NCBI RefSeq assembly: GCF_000735435.1
Contig: NZ_JMPP01000030.1
Location: 1 to 64,000, forward strand
Direction: 5' to 3'
DNA from: Klebsiella planticola ATCC 33531
GTDB taxonomy: Bacteria; Pseudomonadota; Gammaproteobacteria; Enterobacterales; Enterobacteriaceae
Length of the DNA: 64,000 nucleotides
Position 1 is the stretch's first letter. Each line of letters starts with the position of its first letter. The position numbers and the translations under genes are program-made. This document shows positions 8,097 through 21,203 of this stretch, piece after piece. The notes below the pieces were generated by a model. That model made no database searches. It had not been told where the DNA came from and worked only from the letters and a program-made list of their open reading frames with translations.

Positions 8097-8996
8097 TTAA
8101 GGGGTCGTCAGGTTAGCATTAACCCATTGTTCGGCCACGGCCGCCGGGTCCTTATGCTGAAGATCCACCTGCTGGTTCAGCGCAATCAGCGCCGCATTGT
8201 CGAGTCTGGCGGAGACCGCATTGAGCACGCTGCTGACGTTCGCCGACAGGCTGGCTTTGCGCACCAGCGGCACGACGTTCTGGCTGGGCTGTTCGTGCTT
8301 ATCGTCGGCTAAGACCACCCAATCCTCTTTGGCCAGATTGCCCTGGGTAGAGACCACCGTGGCGACGTCGATTTTGCCGGAGTTCAGCGCCAGACGAGTC
8401 AGCGGCCCGCCCATATCCAGCGATTTCACCGCCTTAAACTCAAGTCCGTAGACGCGCTTGAGCCCCGGTAAGCCGAGTGCGCGCACCGCCAGCTCCGGCG
8501 GCCCGCCGATGGTCAGTTGATGGGCGATAGGCTGAAGATCGGACAGTTTCGTCAACTGGTATTTCTTTGCCGTGTCCGCGCGTACCGCCCAGGCGGTAAT
8601 CGACGTGGCCGGGGAGGGGTCAAGCAGCGTGAAATCGGCGGGCAATACTTTCGCCAGCTCGGCGCTCACGTCGCTCTGGCGCGTAGCCAGGGTTTTCCCG
8701 TCATAATAGTTAAGCAGGGCGCCAAGATATTCCGGCACAATATCAATCTCGCCGCTCTTTAGCGCCGGCAGAATAATCTCGCGGTTGCCGAGATTAAGCC
8801 GGGTTTTGACCTCGATATTCTTTTTCTTTAGCGCGCTGGCGTAAATATTGGCGAGAATAGAGCTCTCCGTAAAATTGGCTCCGCCGATAGTTACGCTTTC
8901 TGCCAGTACACTAAAACTCAAGCTGAATAATCCGGCGGCGAGGAGAGATAAACGGAACCGTCGGGCGTTAACAGGGAACCCCAATATATGCTTCAT
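8097..8996 (-). CDS. Osmoprotectant-type ABC binding protein (OsmF/YehZ-like)
   Basis: Periplasmic binding protein (299 aa) of the OpuAC/ProX-2 group that binds quaternary ammonium compounds. Signal peptide: residues 1-32 (hydrophobic LSLLAAGLFSLSFSVLA, cleavage after Ala). The mature start TIGGANFTESSILANIYA and the EIDIVPEYLGALLNYY segment near residue 88 are typical of the OsmF/YehZ family. Order in the operon is ATPase, permease, permease, this gene, monooxygenase. A role beyond osmoprotection is suggested by the coupled oxygenase. Ligand not determinable. Confidence 0.85.
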   Translation of the reverse strand: MKHILGFPVNARRFRLSLLAAGLFSLSFSVLAESVTIGGANFTESSILANIYASALKKKNIEVKTRLNLGNREIILPALKSGEIDIVPEYLGALLNYYDGKTLATRQSDVSAELAKVLPADFTLLDPSPATSITAWAVRADTAKKYQLTKLSDLQPIAHQLTIGGPPELAVRALGLPGLKRVYGLEFKAVKSLDMGGPLTRLALNSGKIDVATVVSTQGNLAKEDWVVLADDKHEQPSQNVVPLVRKASLSANVSSVLNAVSARLDNAALIALNQQVDLQHKDPAAVAEQWVNANLTTP

Positions 8997-9039
8997 AGTG
9001 CCTCTTTATATGCAGATGATTTATGGTTGTGGTTGTTGT

Positions 9040-9708
9040 TTAATACTCTGGTGCGATGGCGGTATGACTCCATTTCCGGCTACAGCAGCTGAACAGCAGT
9101 TCACTGCCGATAGCCAGTAGCGAGACTACCAGCGACCCGGCAATAACCTGTGGAATATCGCGCTGACCAAGACCGTCGATCAGGAAGCGCCCCAGACCGC
9201 CCAGGCCGGCGTAGGCGGCGACCACGGCGGTGGCGATCAGCTGTACCAGCGCGGTGCGCAGCCCGGCGATAATCAGCGGCGCCGCCAGCGGGATACGCAG
9301 TTGCCACAGGCTTTGCCATGGCGTCATTCCCAACGCGGTGGCGGCGTCGCAAAGCGGGCGATCGGCATGATAAATACCGACCCAGGTATTGGTCAGCACG
9401 GGGGGGATCGACATGGCCACCAGCGCGGCAAAAACCGGCACATCATTAAAACCAAATAAAATAATGCATAGCAAAATAAGCCCTAATGAGGGAATGGCGC
9501 GGCCAATATTAAACAGATTAATAATAAGGAAGGCGCCTTTCCGCCAGTAGCCGAGGGCAATACCCAGCGGCAAAGCGATGGCCGATGAGCAAGCGATGCT
9601 GATCAGCACATAATAAATATGCTCGCGCAGGCGCAGTAAAATACCCGCATCGCCGAACCAGTGTTCGGGTTGTGAAAACCAGCGGACGGTGGCCAGTAAT
9701 ATATCCAT
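9040..9708 (-). CDS. Osmoprotectant-type ABC permease 2 (YehW-like)
   Basis: Inner-membrane permease (222 aa) with five or six hydrophobic spans and the ATPase-docking loop DAATALGMTPWQSLWQLRIP near residue 120. A longer in-frame start exists at 9732, but the ATG at 9708 shares its A with the TAA of the upstream permease (TAATG), a typical coupled start. Works with the ATPase and the other permease to import the solute delivered by the OsmF-like protein. Confidence 0.85.
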   Translation of the reverse strand: MDILLATVRWFSQPEHWFGDAGILLRLREHIYYVLISIACSSAIALPLGIALGYWRKGAFLIINLFNIGRAIPSLGLILLCIILFGFNDVPVFAALVAMSIPPVLTNTWVGIYHADRPLCDAATALGMTPWQSLWQLRIPLAAPLIIAGLRTALVQLIATAVVAAYAGLGGLGRFLIDGLGQRDIPQVIAGSLVVSLLAIGSELLFSCCSRKWSHTAIAPEY

Positions 9709-10337
9709 TAGCGTGCCCAGGGCGTGAGCCAATAGCCGACGTGGGCGATCAGCGAGTCCAGTAAAAACGACAGCACGAGGCTTAATGCCAGGCTGACAAC
9801 AATGGGAGTGAGAAAATCCTGATTAAAGCCCGCCAGCAGCAATTGCCCCAGACCGCCCTGGCCAATCAGCGCGGTGACGGTGACCAGCCCCACCAGCGTC
9901 ACGGAGGCAATCCGCAGACCGGCAAACAGAGAGGGCACCAGCAGAGGTAACTCAATATCCATAAACCGGTAGTGGCGCGTGTAGCCGAGTGCGCGCGCCG
10001 ACTCCAGCACGGCGGCGGGCAGTTTTTCGATACCGGCGATAACGTTACGCAGCAGGATCAACAGTGAATAGATGGTTAAGCCGATGACCGAGGTCGTCAG
10101 CGACAGGCCGGTAAAGGGCAGTAACAGAATAAATAACGCCAGCGACGGGATAGTAAAGATGACCCCGCAAAGATAAATCAAAGGCTGAGCGGTGGCGGGC
10201 CAGCGTAGCGTTACGACCAGCAGCGCGCCCGTTAACAGCGTGCCAAAAAACAGCGAGATGCAGACCAGCTGCGTATGTTGCCACAGCAGTTCGCCAATCA
10301 GGATTTTGTTGTCAACCATCCACTGCCAGTCAATCAT
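9708..10337 (-). CDS. Osmoprotectant-type ABC permease 1 (YehY/YehW-like)
   Basis: Inner-membrane permease (209 aa). The frame is open upstream to 10469, but that part reads as out-of-frame ATPase sequence; the real start is the ATG at 10337 (MIDWQWMVDNKILIG), overlapping the ATPase stop by 8 bases. Docking loop ESARALGYTRHYRFMDIELP is near residue 125. Operon partner of the downstream permease, with overlapping stop and start. Confidence 0.85.
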   Translation of the reverse strand: MIDWQWMVDNKILIGELLWQHTQLVCISLFFGTLLTGALLVVTLRWPATAQPLIYLCGVIFTIPSLALFILLLPFTGLSLTTSVIGLTIYSLLILLRNVIAGIEKLPAAVLESARALGYTRHYRFMDIELPLLVPSLFAGLRIASVTLVGLVTVTALIGQGGLGQLLLAGFNQDFLTPIVVSLALSLVLSFLLDSLIAHVGYWLTPWAR

Positions 10338-11418
10338 AGCGGCGAATTTCCACGTGGCCATCCAGCACATGCTGGAGCAGGGCATGAGAAATGGTGCCCT
10401 GATATTGACCATTGCTGTCCACGTGCACCAGCACGCCCCCCGGTGCATCCAGCAGCGCGCTATAGGCAAAACGCAGCGTATTCAGGGCCTGCAGCGGCTG
10501 AACAATCGGCAGCGTGACGCGTTTATCCGGGTCGAACCAGTGGACGGGACGGCGTTCTTTATCCAGCACCAGCCGCAGCGGGCTGGTGACCGTCGGATGC
10601 GCGGTGGCTATCGGGGATAAACCTTCGTCAACCAGCGTGACATCATGTCGCGGTAGCTGGCCGACCTGAATCATCCCCAGCCGCTTGAGGTTGGGTTCGG
10701 GACCGATAAAGCGTTGGACAAACTCGCTCGCCGGGTGCGCCAGAATCCGGTCCGGCGTATCACACTGCGCCAGCACGCCCCCCTCCTGGAAGATGGCGAT
10801 TTTATCTCCCAGCCGTATGGCCTCATTGATGTCATGCGTCACCAGCACGATGGTCTTGTGCAGGCGCTGCTGAATAAGCAATAGCTCATCCTGCAGACGC
10901 TCGCGGACCACCGGGTCAATGGCGGCGAAGGGTTCGTCCATCAGCAGAATCGGCGGATCGGCGGCTAACGCCCGGGCAATGGCGACGCGTCCCTGCTGCC
11001 CGCCGGAGAGCTGATGCGGGTAGCGCGCCAGCAGATGACGGTCTAGCGACATTAAGTCCACCAGTTCATCGATGCGGGCGCGAATTTGCGCTTTACGCCA
11101 GCCCAGCAGGCGAGGGACCGTGGCAATATTTTGCGCCACGGTACGATGGGGAAACAGCGCGGCGCTTTGCATGACAAAGCCAATTTTACGCCGCACCTGA
11201 ATGATATCGGCCTGCGCGATGTTAACGCCCTGGACATAAACGCTGCCGGCGTCCGGTTTATCGAGTTGATTAATCATGCGCAGGATTGTGGTTTTGCCGC
11301 ATCCGCTGGGGCCGACAAATGTGCAGAATTCACCGTTATTAATCATCAGGTTAAGGCCGCGTATTGCCGCATGCGCGCTGCCGGGATAGGTCTTGTGAAT
11401 GTTTTCTAATCTGATCAT
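10330..11418 (-). CDS. Osmoprotectant-type ABC ATPase (OpuCA/ProV/YehX-like)
   Basis: ATP-hydrolysing subunit (362 aa). Walker A GPSGCGKTT near residue 36, signature LSGGQQGRVAIARAL near 132 and Walker B ILLMDEPFAAIDP near 153 are intact. The C-terminal 110 residues extend beyond the ATPase core in the position where OpuCA-type subunits carry CBS-like regulatory domains; the match there is weak. ATG 11418 (MIRLENIHKTYPG) fits the family start; GTG 11433 is possible. First gene of the five-gene operon. Confidence 0.87.
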   Translation of the reverse strand: MIRLENIHKTYPGSAHAAIRGLNLMINNGEFCTFVGPSGCGKTTILRMINQLDKPDAGSVYVQGVNIAQADIIQVRRKIGFVMQSAALFPHRTVAQNIATVPRLLGWRKAQIRARIDELVDLMSLDRHLLARYPHQLSGGQQGRVAIARALAADPPILLMDEPFAAIDPVVRERLQDELLLIQQRLHKTIVLVTHDINEAIRLGDKIAIFQEGGVLAQCDTPDRILAHPASEFVQRFIGPEPNLKRLGMIQVGQLPRHDVTLVDEGLSPIATAHPTVTSPLRLVLDKERRPVHWFDPDKRVTLPIVQPLQALNTLRFAYSALLDAPGGVLVHVDSNGQYQGTISHALLQHVLDGHVEIRRYD

Positions 11419-11748
11419 GGGGAATTGTAGCACTCTGAATTTATTGAGAATTTATGGCTTTTACGGCGGCACGAATAAAATACAAATTACAGAGCGGCTA
11501 TGGGGAGGGCAAATACGTTATTCGCAATTGCATAGTTGGAATCTGTTCAATTCTGTCCCACCAGAACGCAGTTTTTATCTGGCCCGGCCGCACAGGGCGC
11601 GTTTTTGTTCTGCAGGCGTGGCGAAAACGACGATTCTGCTGCCGTTTGGCGCGATGAAAGGGGGAGGCGCAGAATATTGATTTCAGAATTTGTGATGTAT
11701 GGCACAAACGTCTATGGATGAAAGTTTTTGTCGTATGAAAAGTTACAT

Positions 11749-11762
11749 TTGATTTTAATCAA
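11749..11762. promoter_or_regulatory. Candidate FNR-binding site
   Basis: TTGAT-TTTA-ATCAA at 11749-11762 matches the FNR consensus TTGAT-N4-ATCAA in all ten defined positions. It is about 520 bases upstream of the tdcA ATG and 330 bases from the ABC ATPase start, so which transcript it serves is open. An anaerobic link suits tdc, whose enzymes work without oxygen. Confidence 0.55.
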
Positions 11763-12191
11763 GAAATTACGTGCTAAAAATTATGAAAAATGCAGAGTTA
11801 AAATTGTATGCAAAATGCTAATGCGTTGTGTCTGTTATTTTGCGCAATAATGAATGAAAGATACTTTTACAAACAACCAGGGGCGAAAAGTGTGACCCCA
11901 TACGATTTTTAAAAAAAGAAAAACCTGATTTCTCATTATATTTTATTTTTTACACTAACAGTTGCATAACAATATCGCTGAATAATTGCACGCTGAAGGT
12001 TGAAATATCATGTTTAACTTCTTTCAAAATAGCTCAAAAATTAGCCTTTGTTATCCCCATAAAATATTGTTATCCCCGCATCTTTTTTTGACGAAAATCA
12101 TGCAAAAAATCGACATTTAATTACTAATGCATTGATATTATTGTATTTATTTCTGTGTGAATTGGTCAGGGAAATATCTGTCAGAGGTGTT

Positions 12192-12235
12192 TGTGAGTGG
12201 TCTCACATAACCCTGCGATCGCCATTTGGTACACT
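12192..12235 (+). promoter_or_regulatory. CRP site and tdc operon promoter
   Basis: TGTGA-GTGGTC-TCACA at 12192-12207 is a perfect CRP core. A -10-like TACACT lies at 12230-12235, which puts the CRP centre near -42 relative to a start around 12242, the class II arrangement known for the E. coli tdc promoter. tdcA follows at 12271 with a CAGG ribosome site. Catabolite control of the operon follows from established E. coli work. Confidence 0.8.
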
Positions 12236-12270
12236 TCACCGCGTCGAAAAGATAATTAAAGCAGGTTGAT

Positions 12271-13209
12271 ATGAATACGATTCCTCTGCCAAAAACACAG
12301 CACCTGGTCGTTTTCCAGGAAGTTATCAGAAGCGGTTCCATCGGCTCGGCAGCAAAAGAATTAGGATTAACTCAGCCCGCAGTGAGTAAGATCATTAATG
12401 ACATTGAGGCATATTTTGGCACGGAGCTGGTGGTGCGTAAAAATACCGGCGTCACCTTGACCAATACCGGTCAGGTGCTGCTGTCCTGGTCGGAATCCAT
12501 TACCCGTGAAATGAAAAATATGGTCAATGAAATGCACAGCATGACCTGTAACACGGTCGTCGACGTCTCGTTCGGTTTTCCGTCGCTGATTGGCTTCACC
12601 TTTATGTCTGACATGATTCACAAGTTCAAGAAAGTGTTTCCTAAAGCCCAGGTATCGATGTACGAAGCGCAGCTCTCCTCGTTCCTGCCGGCCATTCGCG
12701 ACGGGCGGCTTGATTTCGCCATTGGCACGCTGAGTGATGAAATGAAGCTCCACGATCTGCACGTGGAGCCGCTGTTTGAATCGGAGTTTGTGCTGGTGGC
12801 CAGCAAGTCACGAACATGCACCGGCACCACCACGCTGGCGTCGTTGCAGAACGAACAGTGGGTGTTGCCGCAAACCAACATGGGTTACTACAGTGAACTC
12901 CTCACCACGCTACAGCGCAGCGGCATCAACAGTGAAAACATCGTTAAAACCGACTCCGTCGTCACAATTTATAATCTTGTTCTCAATGCTGATTTCCTGA
13001 CAGTTATTCCTTGCGATATGACGACGCCCTTTGGCTCCAACCAGTTTATTACCATCCCGATTACCGAAGCCTTACCCGTTGCCCGCTATGCGGCAATTTG
13101 GTCAAAGAATTACCGCATTAAAAATGCCGCCTCGGTATTGGTGGAATTAGCAAAAGAATATTCAGCATCTGGCGGTTGCAGAAAAAGACAATTAATTGAA
13201 GTTGATTAG
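12271..13209 (+). CDS. tdcA: tdc operon activator, LysR family
   Basis: LysR-type activator of the threonine/serine degradation operon (312 aa, same length as E. coli TdcA). N-terminal winged helix-turn-helix at about residues 10-65 (SAAKELGLTQPAVSKIINDI), effector domain from about 95. The sequence as read matches remembered E. coli TdcA along its length, including SFGFPSLIGFTFMS and QTNMGYYSELLTTLQR. First gene of the operon, behind a CRP-dependent promoter; 181 bases separate it from tdcB. Confidence 0.96.
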   Translation: MNTIPLPKTQHLVVFQEVIRSGSIGSAAKELGLTQPAVSKIINDIEAYFGTELVVRKNTGVTLTNTGQVLLSWSESITREMKNMVNEMHSMTCNTVVDVSFGFPSLIGFTFMSDMIHKFKKVFPKAQVSMYEAQLSSFLPAIRDGRLDFAIGTLSDEMKLHDLHVEPLFESEFVLVASKSRTCTGTTTLASLQNEQWVLPQTNMGYYSELLTTLQRSGINSENIVKTDSVVTIYNLVLNADFLTVIPCDMTTPFGSNQFITIPITEALPVARYAAIWSKNYRIKNAASVLVELAKEYSASGGCRKRQLIEVD

Positions 13210-13390
13210 TTAAACAGATTTATTCTTGGTTATAAATTCATATCATCGCGCTGATTATCAGCCGGTGGTACCGGCTAACTATACCCTGAATAATTCAAAT
13301 CGTAGCGTTGGCGGGAACATAATCCTGCCGGGATAAATACGCTTTGAAACATGACGGGATTATTATTTGATATCCAGTTAAGAGGCTATA

Positions 13391-14380
13391 ATGCACATTA
13401 CATACGATCTCCCGGTTGCCATTGACGATATCCTCGAAGCAAAGAAAAGACTGGCAGGAAAGATTTATAAAACAGGCATGCCGCGCTCTAATTATTTTAG
13501 CGAGCGCTGTAAAGGTGAAATATTCCTCAAGTTTGAGAATATGCAACGCACCGGGTCGTTTAAAATCCGCGGCGCCTTTAACAAACTCAGTTCACTCAGC
13601 GAAGCTGAAAAGCGTAAGGGCGTGGTGGCATGTTCCGCCGGCAACCATGCGCAAGGGGTTTCGCTCTCCTGCGCCATGCTGGGAATCGACGGCAAAGTGG
13701 TGATGCCAAAAGGAGCGCCGAAATCCAAGGTCGCCGCCACCTGTGATTATTCGGCGGAGGTGATCCTCCACGGTGACAACTTCAATGACACCATCGCTAA
13801 AGTCAGCGAAATTGTCGAAATGGAAGGTCGCATATTTATTCCTCCGTATGACGATGCCAAAGTTATTGCCGGGCAGGGGACCATTGGTCTGGAAATCATG
13901 GAAGATCTTTATGATGTCGATAATGTGATTGTGCCCATCGGCGGTGGTGGTCTGATTGCCGGGATCGCGGTAGCGATTAAATCGATTAACCCGACAATTC
14001 GAATTATTGGCGTGCAATCAGAAAATGTCCACGGTATGGCCGCATCTTATTACGCCGGCGCGATTACCAGTCACCGAACGACCGGCACCCTGGCCGATGG
14101 CTGCGATGTTTCACGTCCGGGAAATCTCACTTACGAAATCGTTCGCGAACTCGTCGATGATATTGTTCTGGTTAGTGAAGATGAAATCCGTAATAGCATG
14201 ATCGCATTAATTCAGCGCAATAAAGTTATTACTGAAGGCGCCGGGGCGTTAGCCTGCGCCGCATTATTAAGCGGGAAGTTAGATAGCTATATTCAGAACC
14301 GGAAAACCGTCAGCATTATTTCTGGTGGCAATATCGATCTTTCTCGCGTTTCGCAAATTACTGGTTTAGTTGACGCTTAA
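13391..14380 (+). CDS. tdcB: Catabolic (anaerobic) threonine dehydratase
   Basis: PLP enzyme converting L-threonine (and L-serine) to 2-oxobutyrate (pyruvate) and ammonia; 329 aa, as in E. coli, where AMP activates it. The PLP lysine lies in [12 protein letters not shown] (about residue 58), and the glycine-rich phosphate loop is [10 protein letters not shown] near 185. It lacks the C-terminal ACT-like regulatory domain of biosynthetic IlvA, which marks it as the catabolic form. Provides the 2-oxobutyrate for TdcE. Confidence 0.97.
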   Translation: MHITYDLPVAIDDILEAKKRLAGKIYKTGMPRSNYFSERCKGEIFLKFENMQRTGSFKIRGAFNKLSSLSEAEKRKGVVACSAGNHAQGVSLSCAMLGIDGKVVMPKGAPKSKVAATCDYSAEVILHGDNFNDTIAKVSEIVEMEGRIFIPPYDDAKVIAGQGTIGLEIMEDLYDVDNVIVPIGGGGLIAGIAVAIKSINPTIRIIGVQSENVHGMAASYYAGAITSHRTTGTLADGCDVSRPGNLTYEIVRELVDDIVLVSEDEIRNSMIALIQRNKVITEGAGALACAALLSGKLDSYIQNRKTVSIISGGNIDLSRVSQITGLVDA

Positions 14381-14391
14381 TCTTATGTTGA

Positions 14392-15732
<1,341 letters not shown>

Positions 15733-15760
15733 TTCAGCTCAGGATCAACGGAGTGATGAA

Positions 15761-16969
15761 ATGAATGAATTCCCGGTAGTACTGGTCATTAACTGTGGAT
15801 CGTCTTCTATTAAATTTTCAGTCCTTGATGCAAGCAGCTGTGATGTTTTAATGGCGGGAATTGCCGACGGGATTAATTCTGAAAACGCTTTTTTATCTAT
15901 CAACGACGGAGAGCCAGTTAAGCTGGCTCAGCGTAACTACGAGGGCGCCTTAAAGGCCATTGCCTTTGAACTGGAAAAACGGTCGTTAATCGACAGCGTG
16001 GCCTTAATTGGCCACCGTATTGCCCACGGCGGAAATATATTTACGCAGTCCGTGGTGATTACCGAGGAGGTGATTGACAATATCCGTCGGGTGTCGCCAT
16101 TAGCGCCGTTGCATAATTACGCCAATCTTAGCGGCATTGCCTCAGCGCAACAGCTCTTTCCGGGGGTCAGGCAGGTGGCGGTGTTTGATACCAGCTTCCA
16201 CCAGACGCTGGCGCCAGAGGCCTATCTCTATGGGCTGCCGTGGAAGTATTTTGAGGAGCTCGGCGTGCGCCGCTACGGTTTTCACGGCACCTCGCATCGC
16301 TATGTCGCTCAGCGGGCGCAGACCTTGCTGGCGCTGCCGGAAGCGGATTCCGGGTTGGTTATCGCCCACCTGGGCAACGGTGCCTCTATCTGCGCCGTGC
16401 GCAACGGGCAGAGCGTGGATACCTCAATGGGGATGACGCCGCTGGAAGGGCTCATGATGGGCACCCGCTGTGGCGATGTCGACTTCGGCGCCATGGCATG
16501 GATCGCCTGCGAAACCAAGCAGACCCTCAGCGACCTTGAGCGGGTGGTGAACAAGGAGTCCGGGCTGCTTGGCATTTCCGGCCTCTCTTCCGATCTGCGG
16601 GTGCTGGAGAAGGCCTGGCACGCCGGTCATGAGCGCGCCCGGCTGGCGATTAAAACCTTTGTCCATCGGATTGCCCGCCATATTGCCGGTCATGCCGCAT
16701 CGCTACATCGTCTCGACGGAATTATTTTTACCGGCGGTATCGGTGAGAACTCGTTATTAATTCGTCGCCTGGTGATTGAACATCTGGCGGTACTGGGGGT
16801 CACCCTCGATCCTGACATGAATAGCCTGCCCAATTCCCACGGTGAAAGAATTATTTCCACCGACTCCGCCCGGGTTATTTGCGCGGTTATCCCGACCAAT
16901 GAAGAGAAAATGATTGCCCTCGATGCGATTCACTTAGGGAAAATTAACGCACAAGTGGAATTTGCATAA
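15761..16969 (+). CDS. tdcD: Propionate kinase
   Basis: ASKHA-fold kinase making ATP and propionate from propionyl phosphate (402 aa). Acetate/propionate kinase signatures are present: [15 protein letters not shown] at residues 7-21, GHRIAHGG near 85, [13 protein letters not shown] near 168, and [11 protein letters not shown] near 323. Last energy-yielding step of threonine fermentation. A second acetate/propionate kinase gene occurs in the microcompartment operon of this window. Confidence 0.97.
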   Translation: MNEFPVVLVINCGSSSIKFSVLDASSCDVLMAGIADGINSENAFLSINDGEPVKLAQRNYEGALKAIAFELEKRSLIDSVALIGHRIAHGGNIFTQSVVITEEVIDNIRRVSPLAPLHNYANLSGIASAQQLFPGVRQVAVFDTSFHQTLAPEAYLYGLPWKYFEELGVRRYGFHGTSHRYVAQRAQTLLALPEADSGLVIAHLGNGASICAVRNGQSVDTSMGMTPLEGLMMGTRCGDVDFGAMAWIACETKQTLSDLERVVNKESGLLGISGLSSDLRVLEKAWHAGHERARLAIKTFVHRIARHIAGHAASLHRLDGIIFTGGIGENSLLIRRLVIEHLAVLGVTLDPDMNSLPNSHGERIISTDSARVICAVIPTNEEKMIALDAIHLGKINAQVEFA

Positions 16970-17004
16970 TTTATTTTTTTTGTCCTGCAGAGAGACTATT
17001 TTTC

Positions 17005-19299
17005 ATGAAGGTAGATATCGATACCAGCGATATGCTGTATGCCGAAGCGTGGCAAGGTTTTAAAGGGACGGACTGGCAAGCAGAAATTAATGTCCGTGAT
17101 TTTATTCAGCACAACTATACGCCATATGAAGGGGACGAATCCTTTCTTGCCGAGGCCACGCCGGCAACCACCGCACTGTGGGAAAAAGTGATGGCGGGAA
17201 TACATATTGAAAATGCGACCCACGCCCCGGTCGATTTCGATACCAATATAGCCACCTCGATTACCGCGCATGCTGCCGGTTATATTGAACAGGAACTGGA
17301 AAAGATCGTTGGGCTGCAAACGGAGCAACCGCTGAAGCGCGCGCTGCATCCGTTCGGCGGCATCAACATGATCAAAAGTTCTTTCGATGCCTACGGTCGT
17401 GAAATGGATCCGCACTTTGAATATCTGTTTACCGACGTGCGCAAAACGCACAATCAGGGGGTGTTCGATGCCTATTCGCCGGATATGCTGCGCTGTCGCA
17501 AATCCGGCGTGCTGACCGGGCTGCCGGACGGCTACGGCCGCGGGCGCATTATCGGCGACTATCGCCGCGTGGCGCTGTACGGTATTCGTTACCTGGTGCG
17601 CGAACGCGAGCTGCAGTTTGCCGATCTGCAGTCCAGCCTGGAGTACGGGCAGAATCTGGAAGCGACGATTCGCCTGCGCGAAGAGCTGGCAGAACACCGC
17701 CGCGCGCTGCTGCAAATGCAGGAGATGGCGGCGAAGTACGGCTGCGATATCTCTCGCCCGGCGTGCAATGCCCAGGAAGCGGTACAGTGGGTCTATTTTG
17801 CCTATCTGGCGGCGGTCAAATCGCAAAACGGCGGCGCCATGTCGCTGGGCCGCACCGCCACTTTCCTCGATATCTACATTGAGCGCGACTTCAACAGCGG
17901 GCGCTTAACCGAGCAGCAGGCTCAGGAGCTGATCGACCACTTCATTATGAAGATCCGCATGGTGCGTTTCCTGCGCACGCCGGAATTCGACACGCTCTTC
18001 TCCGGCGACCCTATCTGGGCGACCGAAGTGATCGGTGGCATGGGGCTGGACGGGCGGACGCTGGTGACCAAAAACGCCTATCGCTATCTGCATACGCTGC
18101 ATACCATGGGGCCGGCCCCGGAACCAAACCTCACCGTACTCTGGTCAGAAGCGTTGCCGATCGCCTTCAAAAAATATGCGGCTCAGGTCTCCATCGTCAC
18201 CTCCTCATTGCAGTATGAAAACGATGACTTAATGCGGGTCGATTTTAACAGCGACGACTACGCCATTGCCTGCTGCGTCAGTCCGATGATTATCGGCAAG
18301 CAGATGCAGTTCTTCGGCGCGCGCGCCAATCTGGCGAAAACCCTGCTGTACGCGATTAACGGCGGCGTGGATGAGAAGCTGAAAATTCAGGTCGGGCCGA
18401 AAACGGCGCCGCTGATGGATGAGGTGCTCGACTATGACACGGTGATGAACAGCCTCGATCACTTTATGGACTGGCTAGCGGTGCAGTACATCAGCGCGCT
18501 CAACATCATCCACTATATGCACGACAAGTACAGCTATGAAGCTTCGCTGATGGCGCTGCATGACCGCGACGTGTATCGCACCATGGCCTGCGGCATCGCC
18601 GGGCTGTCGGTGGCGACCGATTCGTTGTCGGCTATCAAGTACGCGAAGGTAAAACCGGTCCGCGACCATACCGGGCTGGCGGTTGATTTTGTCATCGAAG
18701 GCGACTATCCGCAGTATGGCAACAACGATCAGCGGGTCGACAGTATCGCCTGCGATCTGGTCGAACGCTTTATGAAGAAGATTAAAGTGCTGCCGACCTA
18801 CCGCAACGCTGTCCCAACCCAGTCGATTCTGACCATCACCTCCAACGTGGTCTATGGGCAGAAAACGGGCAATACCCCGGACGGTCGCCGGGCCGGTACG
18901 CCGTTCGCGCCGGGGGCGAACCCGATGCACGGTCGCGATCGCAAAGGGGCGGTGGCGTCATTAACCTCCGTCGCTAAGCTGCCGTTCACCTACGCCAAAG
19001 ACGGTATCTCCTACACCTTCTCTATTGTCCCCGCCGCGCTGGGCAAAGAGGAGACCACGCGCAAAACCAACCTGGTGGGGCTGCTGGACGGCTACTTCCA
19101 CCACGAAGCGCACGTTGAGGGCGGACAGCACCTGAACGTCAACGTCATGAACCGGGATATGCTGCTCGATGCCATCGAACACCCGGAAAACTACCCGAAC
19201 CTGACGATTCGCGTCTCCGGTTACGCCGTGCGCTTCAATGCGCTGACCCGCGAACAGCAGCAGGACGTCATTTCACGCACCTTTACCCAGGCGCTGTAG
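17005..19299 (+). CDS. tdcE: 2-ketobutyrate formate-lyase / pyruvate formate-lyase
   Basis: Glycyl radical enzyme splitting 2-oxobutyrate (or pyruvate) with CoA into propionyl-CoA (acetyl-CoA) and formate; 764 aa as in E. coli. The twin active-site cysteines are in [11 protein letters not shown], and the glycyl radical site is in [13 protein letters not shown] about 30 residues from the end. No activating enzyme is encoded beside it; in E. coli the general PflA activates it. Sensitive to oxygen, so expected to act anaerobically. Confidence 0.97.
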   Translation: MKVDIDTSDMLYAEAWQGFKGTDWQAEINVRDFIQHNYTPYEGDESFLAEATPATTALWEKVMAGIHIENATHAPVDFDTNIATSITAHAAGYIEQELEKIVGLQTEQPLKRALHPFGGINMIKSSFDAYGREMDPHFEYLFTDVRKTHNQGVFDAYSPDMLRCRKSGVLTGLPDGYGRGRIIGDYRRVALYGIRYLVRERELQFADLQSSLEYGQNLEATIRLREELAEHRRALLQMQEMAAKYGCDISRPACNAQEAVQWVYFAYLAAVKSQNGGAMSLGRTATFLDIYIERDFNSGRLTEQQAQELIDHFIMKIRMVRFLRTPEFDTLFSGDPIWATEVIGGMGLDGRTLVTKNAYRYLHTLHTMGPAPEPNLTVLWSEALPIAFKKYAAQVSIVTSSLQYENDDLMRVDFNSDDYAIACCVSPMIIGKQMQFFGARANLAKTLLYAINGGVDEKLKIQVGPKTAPLMDEVLDYDTVMNSLDHFMDWLAVQYISALNIIHYMHDKYSYEASLMALHDRDVYRTMACGIAGLSVATDSLSAIKYAKVKPVRDHTGLAVDFVIEGDYPQYGNNDQRVDSIACDLVERFMKKIKVLPTYRNAVPTQSILTITSNVVYGQKTGNTPDGRRAGTPFAPGANPMHGRDRKGAVASLTSVAKLPFTYAKDGISYTFSIVPAALGKEETTRKTNLVGLLDGYFHHEAHVEGGQHLNVNVMNRDMLLDAIEHPENYPNLTIRVSGYAVRFNALTREQQQDVISRTFTQAL

Positions 19300-19312
19300 C
19301 GCCGGAGGAACA

Positions 19313-19702
19313 ATGAGAAAGATAATTGCAACCCCACACGCGCCGGGGGCCATTGGCCCCTATGTTCAGGGCGTCGACCTCGGCTATCAGGTCATGACAT
19401 CGGGACAGATTCCGGTCTGCCCGCAGACGGGAAAGATTGCCGACAGCGTGGCCGATCAGGCGCGTCAAAGTCTGGAAAACGTTAAGGCGATCGTGACGGC
19501 GGCGGGGCTGGAGGTGGGCAGCATCGTGAAGACCACCGTATTCATTACCGATCTCAATGACTTTGCCACCATCAATCAGGTCTATCAGCACTTCTTTGAT
19601 GAGCATCAGGCGACCTACCCGACGCGCAGCTGCGTGCAGGTTGCCCGCCTGCCAAAGGATGTGAAGCTGGAAATTGAAGCCATCGCGGTACGCGACCTCT
19701 GA
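19313..19702 (+). CDS. tdcF: Reactive enamine/imine deaminase, RidA family
   Basis: Small trimeric RidA/YjgF-family protein (129 aa) thought to hydrolyse the reactive enamine/imine intermediates that TdcB and TdcG release. Family motifs: APGAIGPYVQGV near residue 10, SGQIPVCPQTG near 30 and RSCVQVARLPKDVKLEIEAIA at the C-terminus with the conserved Arg. Starts 13 bases after tdcE behind a GGAGG site. Confidence 0.96.
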   Translation: MRKIIATPHAPGAIGPYVQGVDLGYQVMTSGQIPVCPQTGKIADSVADQARQSLENVKAIVTAAGLEVGSIVKTTVFITDLNDFATINQVYQHFFDEHQATYPTRSCVQVARLPKDVKLEIEAIAVRDL

Positions 19703-19793
19703 GGCAACGGCGGCGGGGCGAACCTGTTTTTGCCCTGCCGTCCAATTCCTGTGACTTCTGTTCTCCACGCAACGGCAACCCGAGGATGGGGAT

Positions 19794-21158
<1,365 letters not shown>

Positions 21159-21203
21159 GTCGCGTGGCAATAGCAGGGGAGCGCAAGGCCCGGCGGGCAC
21201 AAT

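Larger units (their letters stand above)
11419..12270. other. Long AT-rich intergenic region upstream of tdcA
   Basis: About 850 bases between the ABC ATPase start (minus) and tdcA (plus). The first third has average GC; 11680-12180 is strongly AT-rich with many A and T tracts, suited to IHF, H-NS or Lrp binding. It holds a perfect FNR-type box and a consensus CRP site (listed separately). E. coli has tdcR in this interval; I could not find a convincing homologue. No other supported gene. Confidence 0.6.

Noticed and set aside
10338-10469. 44-residue N-terminal extension of osmoprotectant-type permease 1
   Set aside because: Cys/Trp-rich, non-membrane sequence that is the alternative frame of the ATPase gene; the real start is at 10337.
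11399-11721. Several overlapping open frames of 61-93 codons upstream of the ABC operon
   Set aside because: Three frames and both strands are open at once with no start context or family resemblance; typical chance frames.
12147-12341. 64-codon minus-strand frame across the tdcA start as a possible tdcR
   Set aside because: It overlaps the CRP site, promoter and start of tdcA in antisense, has no recognisable similarity to TdcR as I remember it, and no ribosome site.
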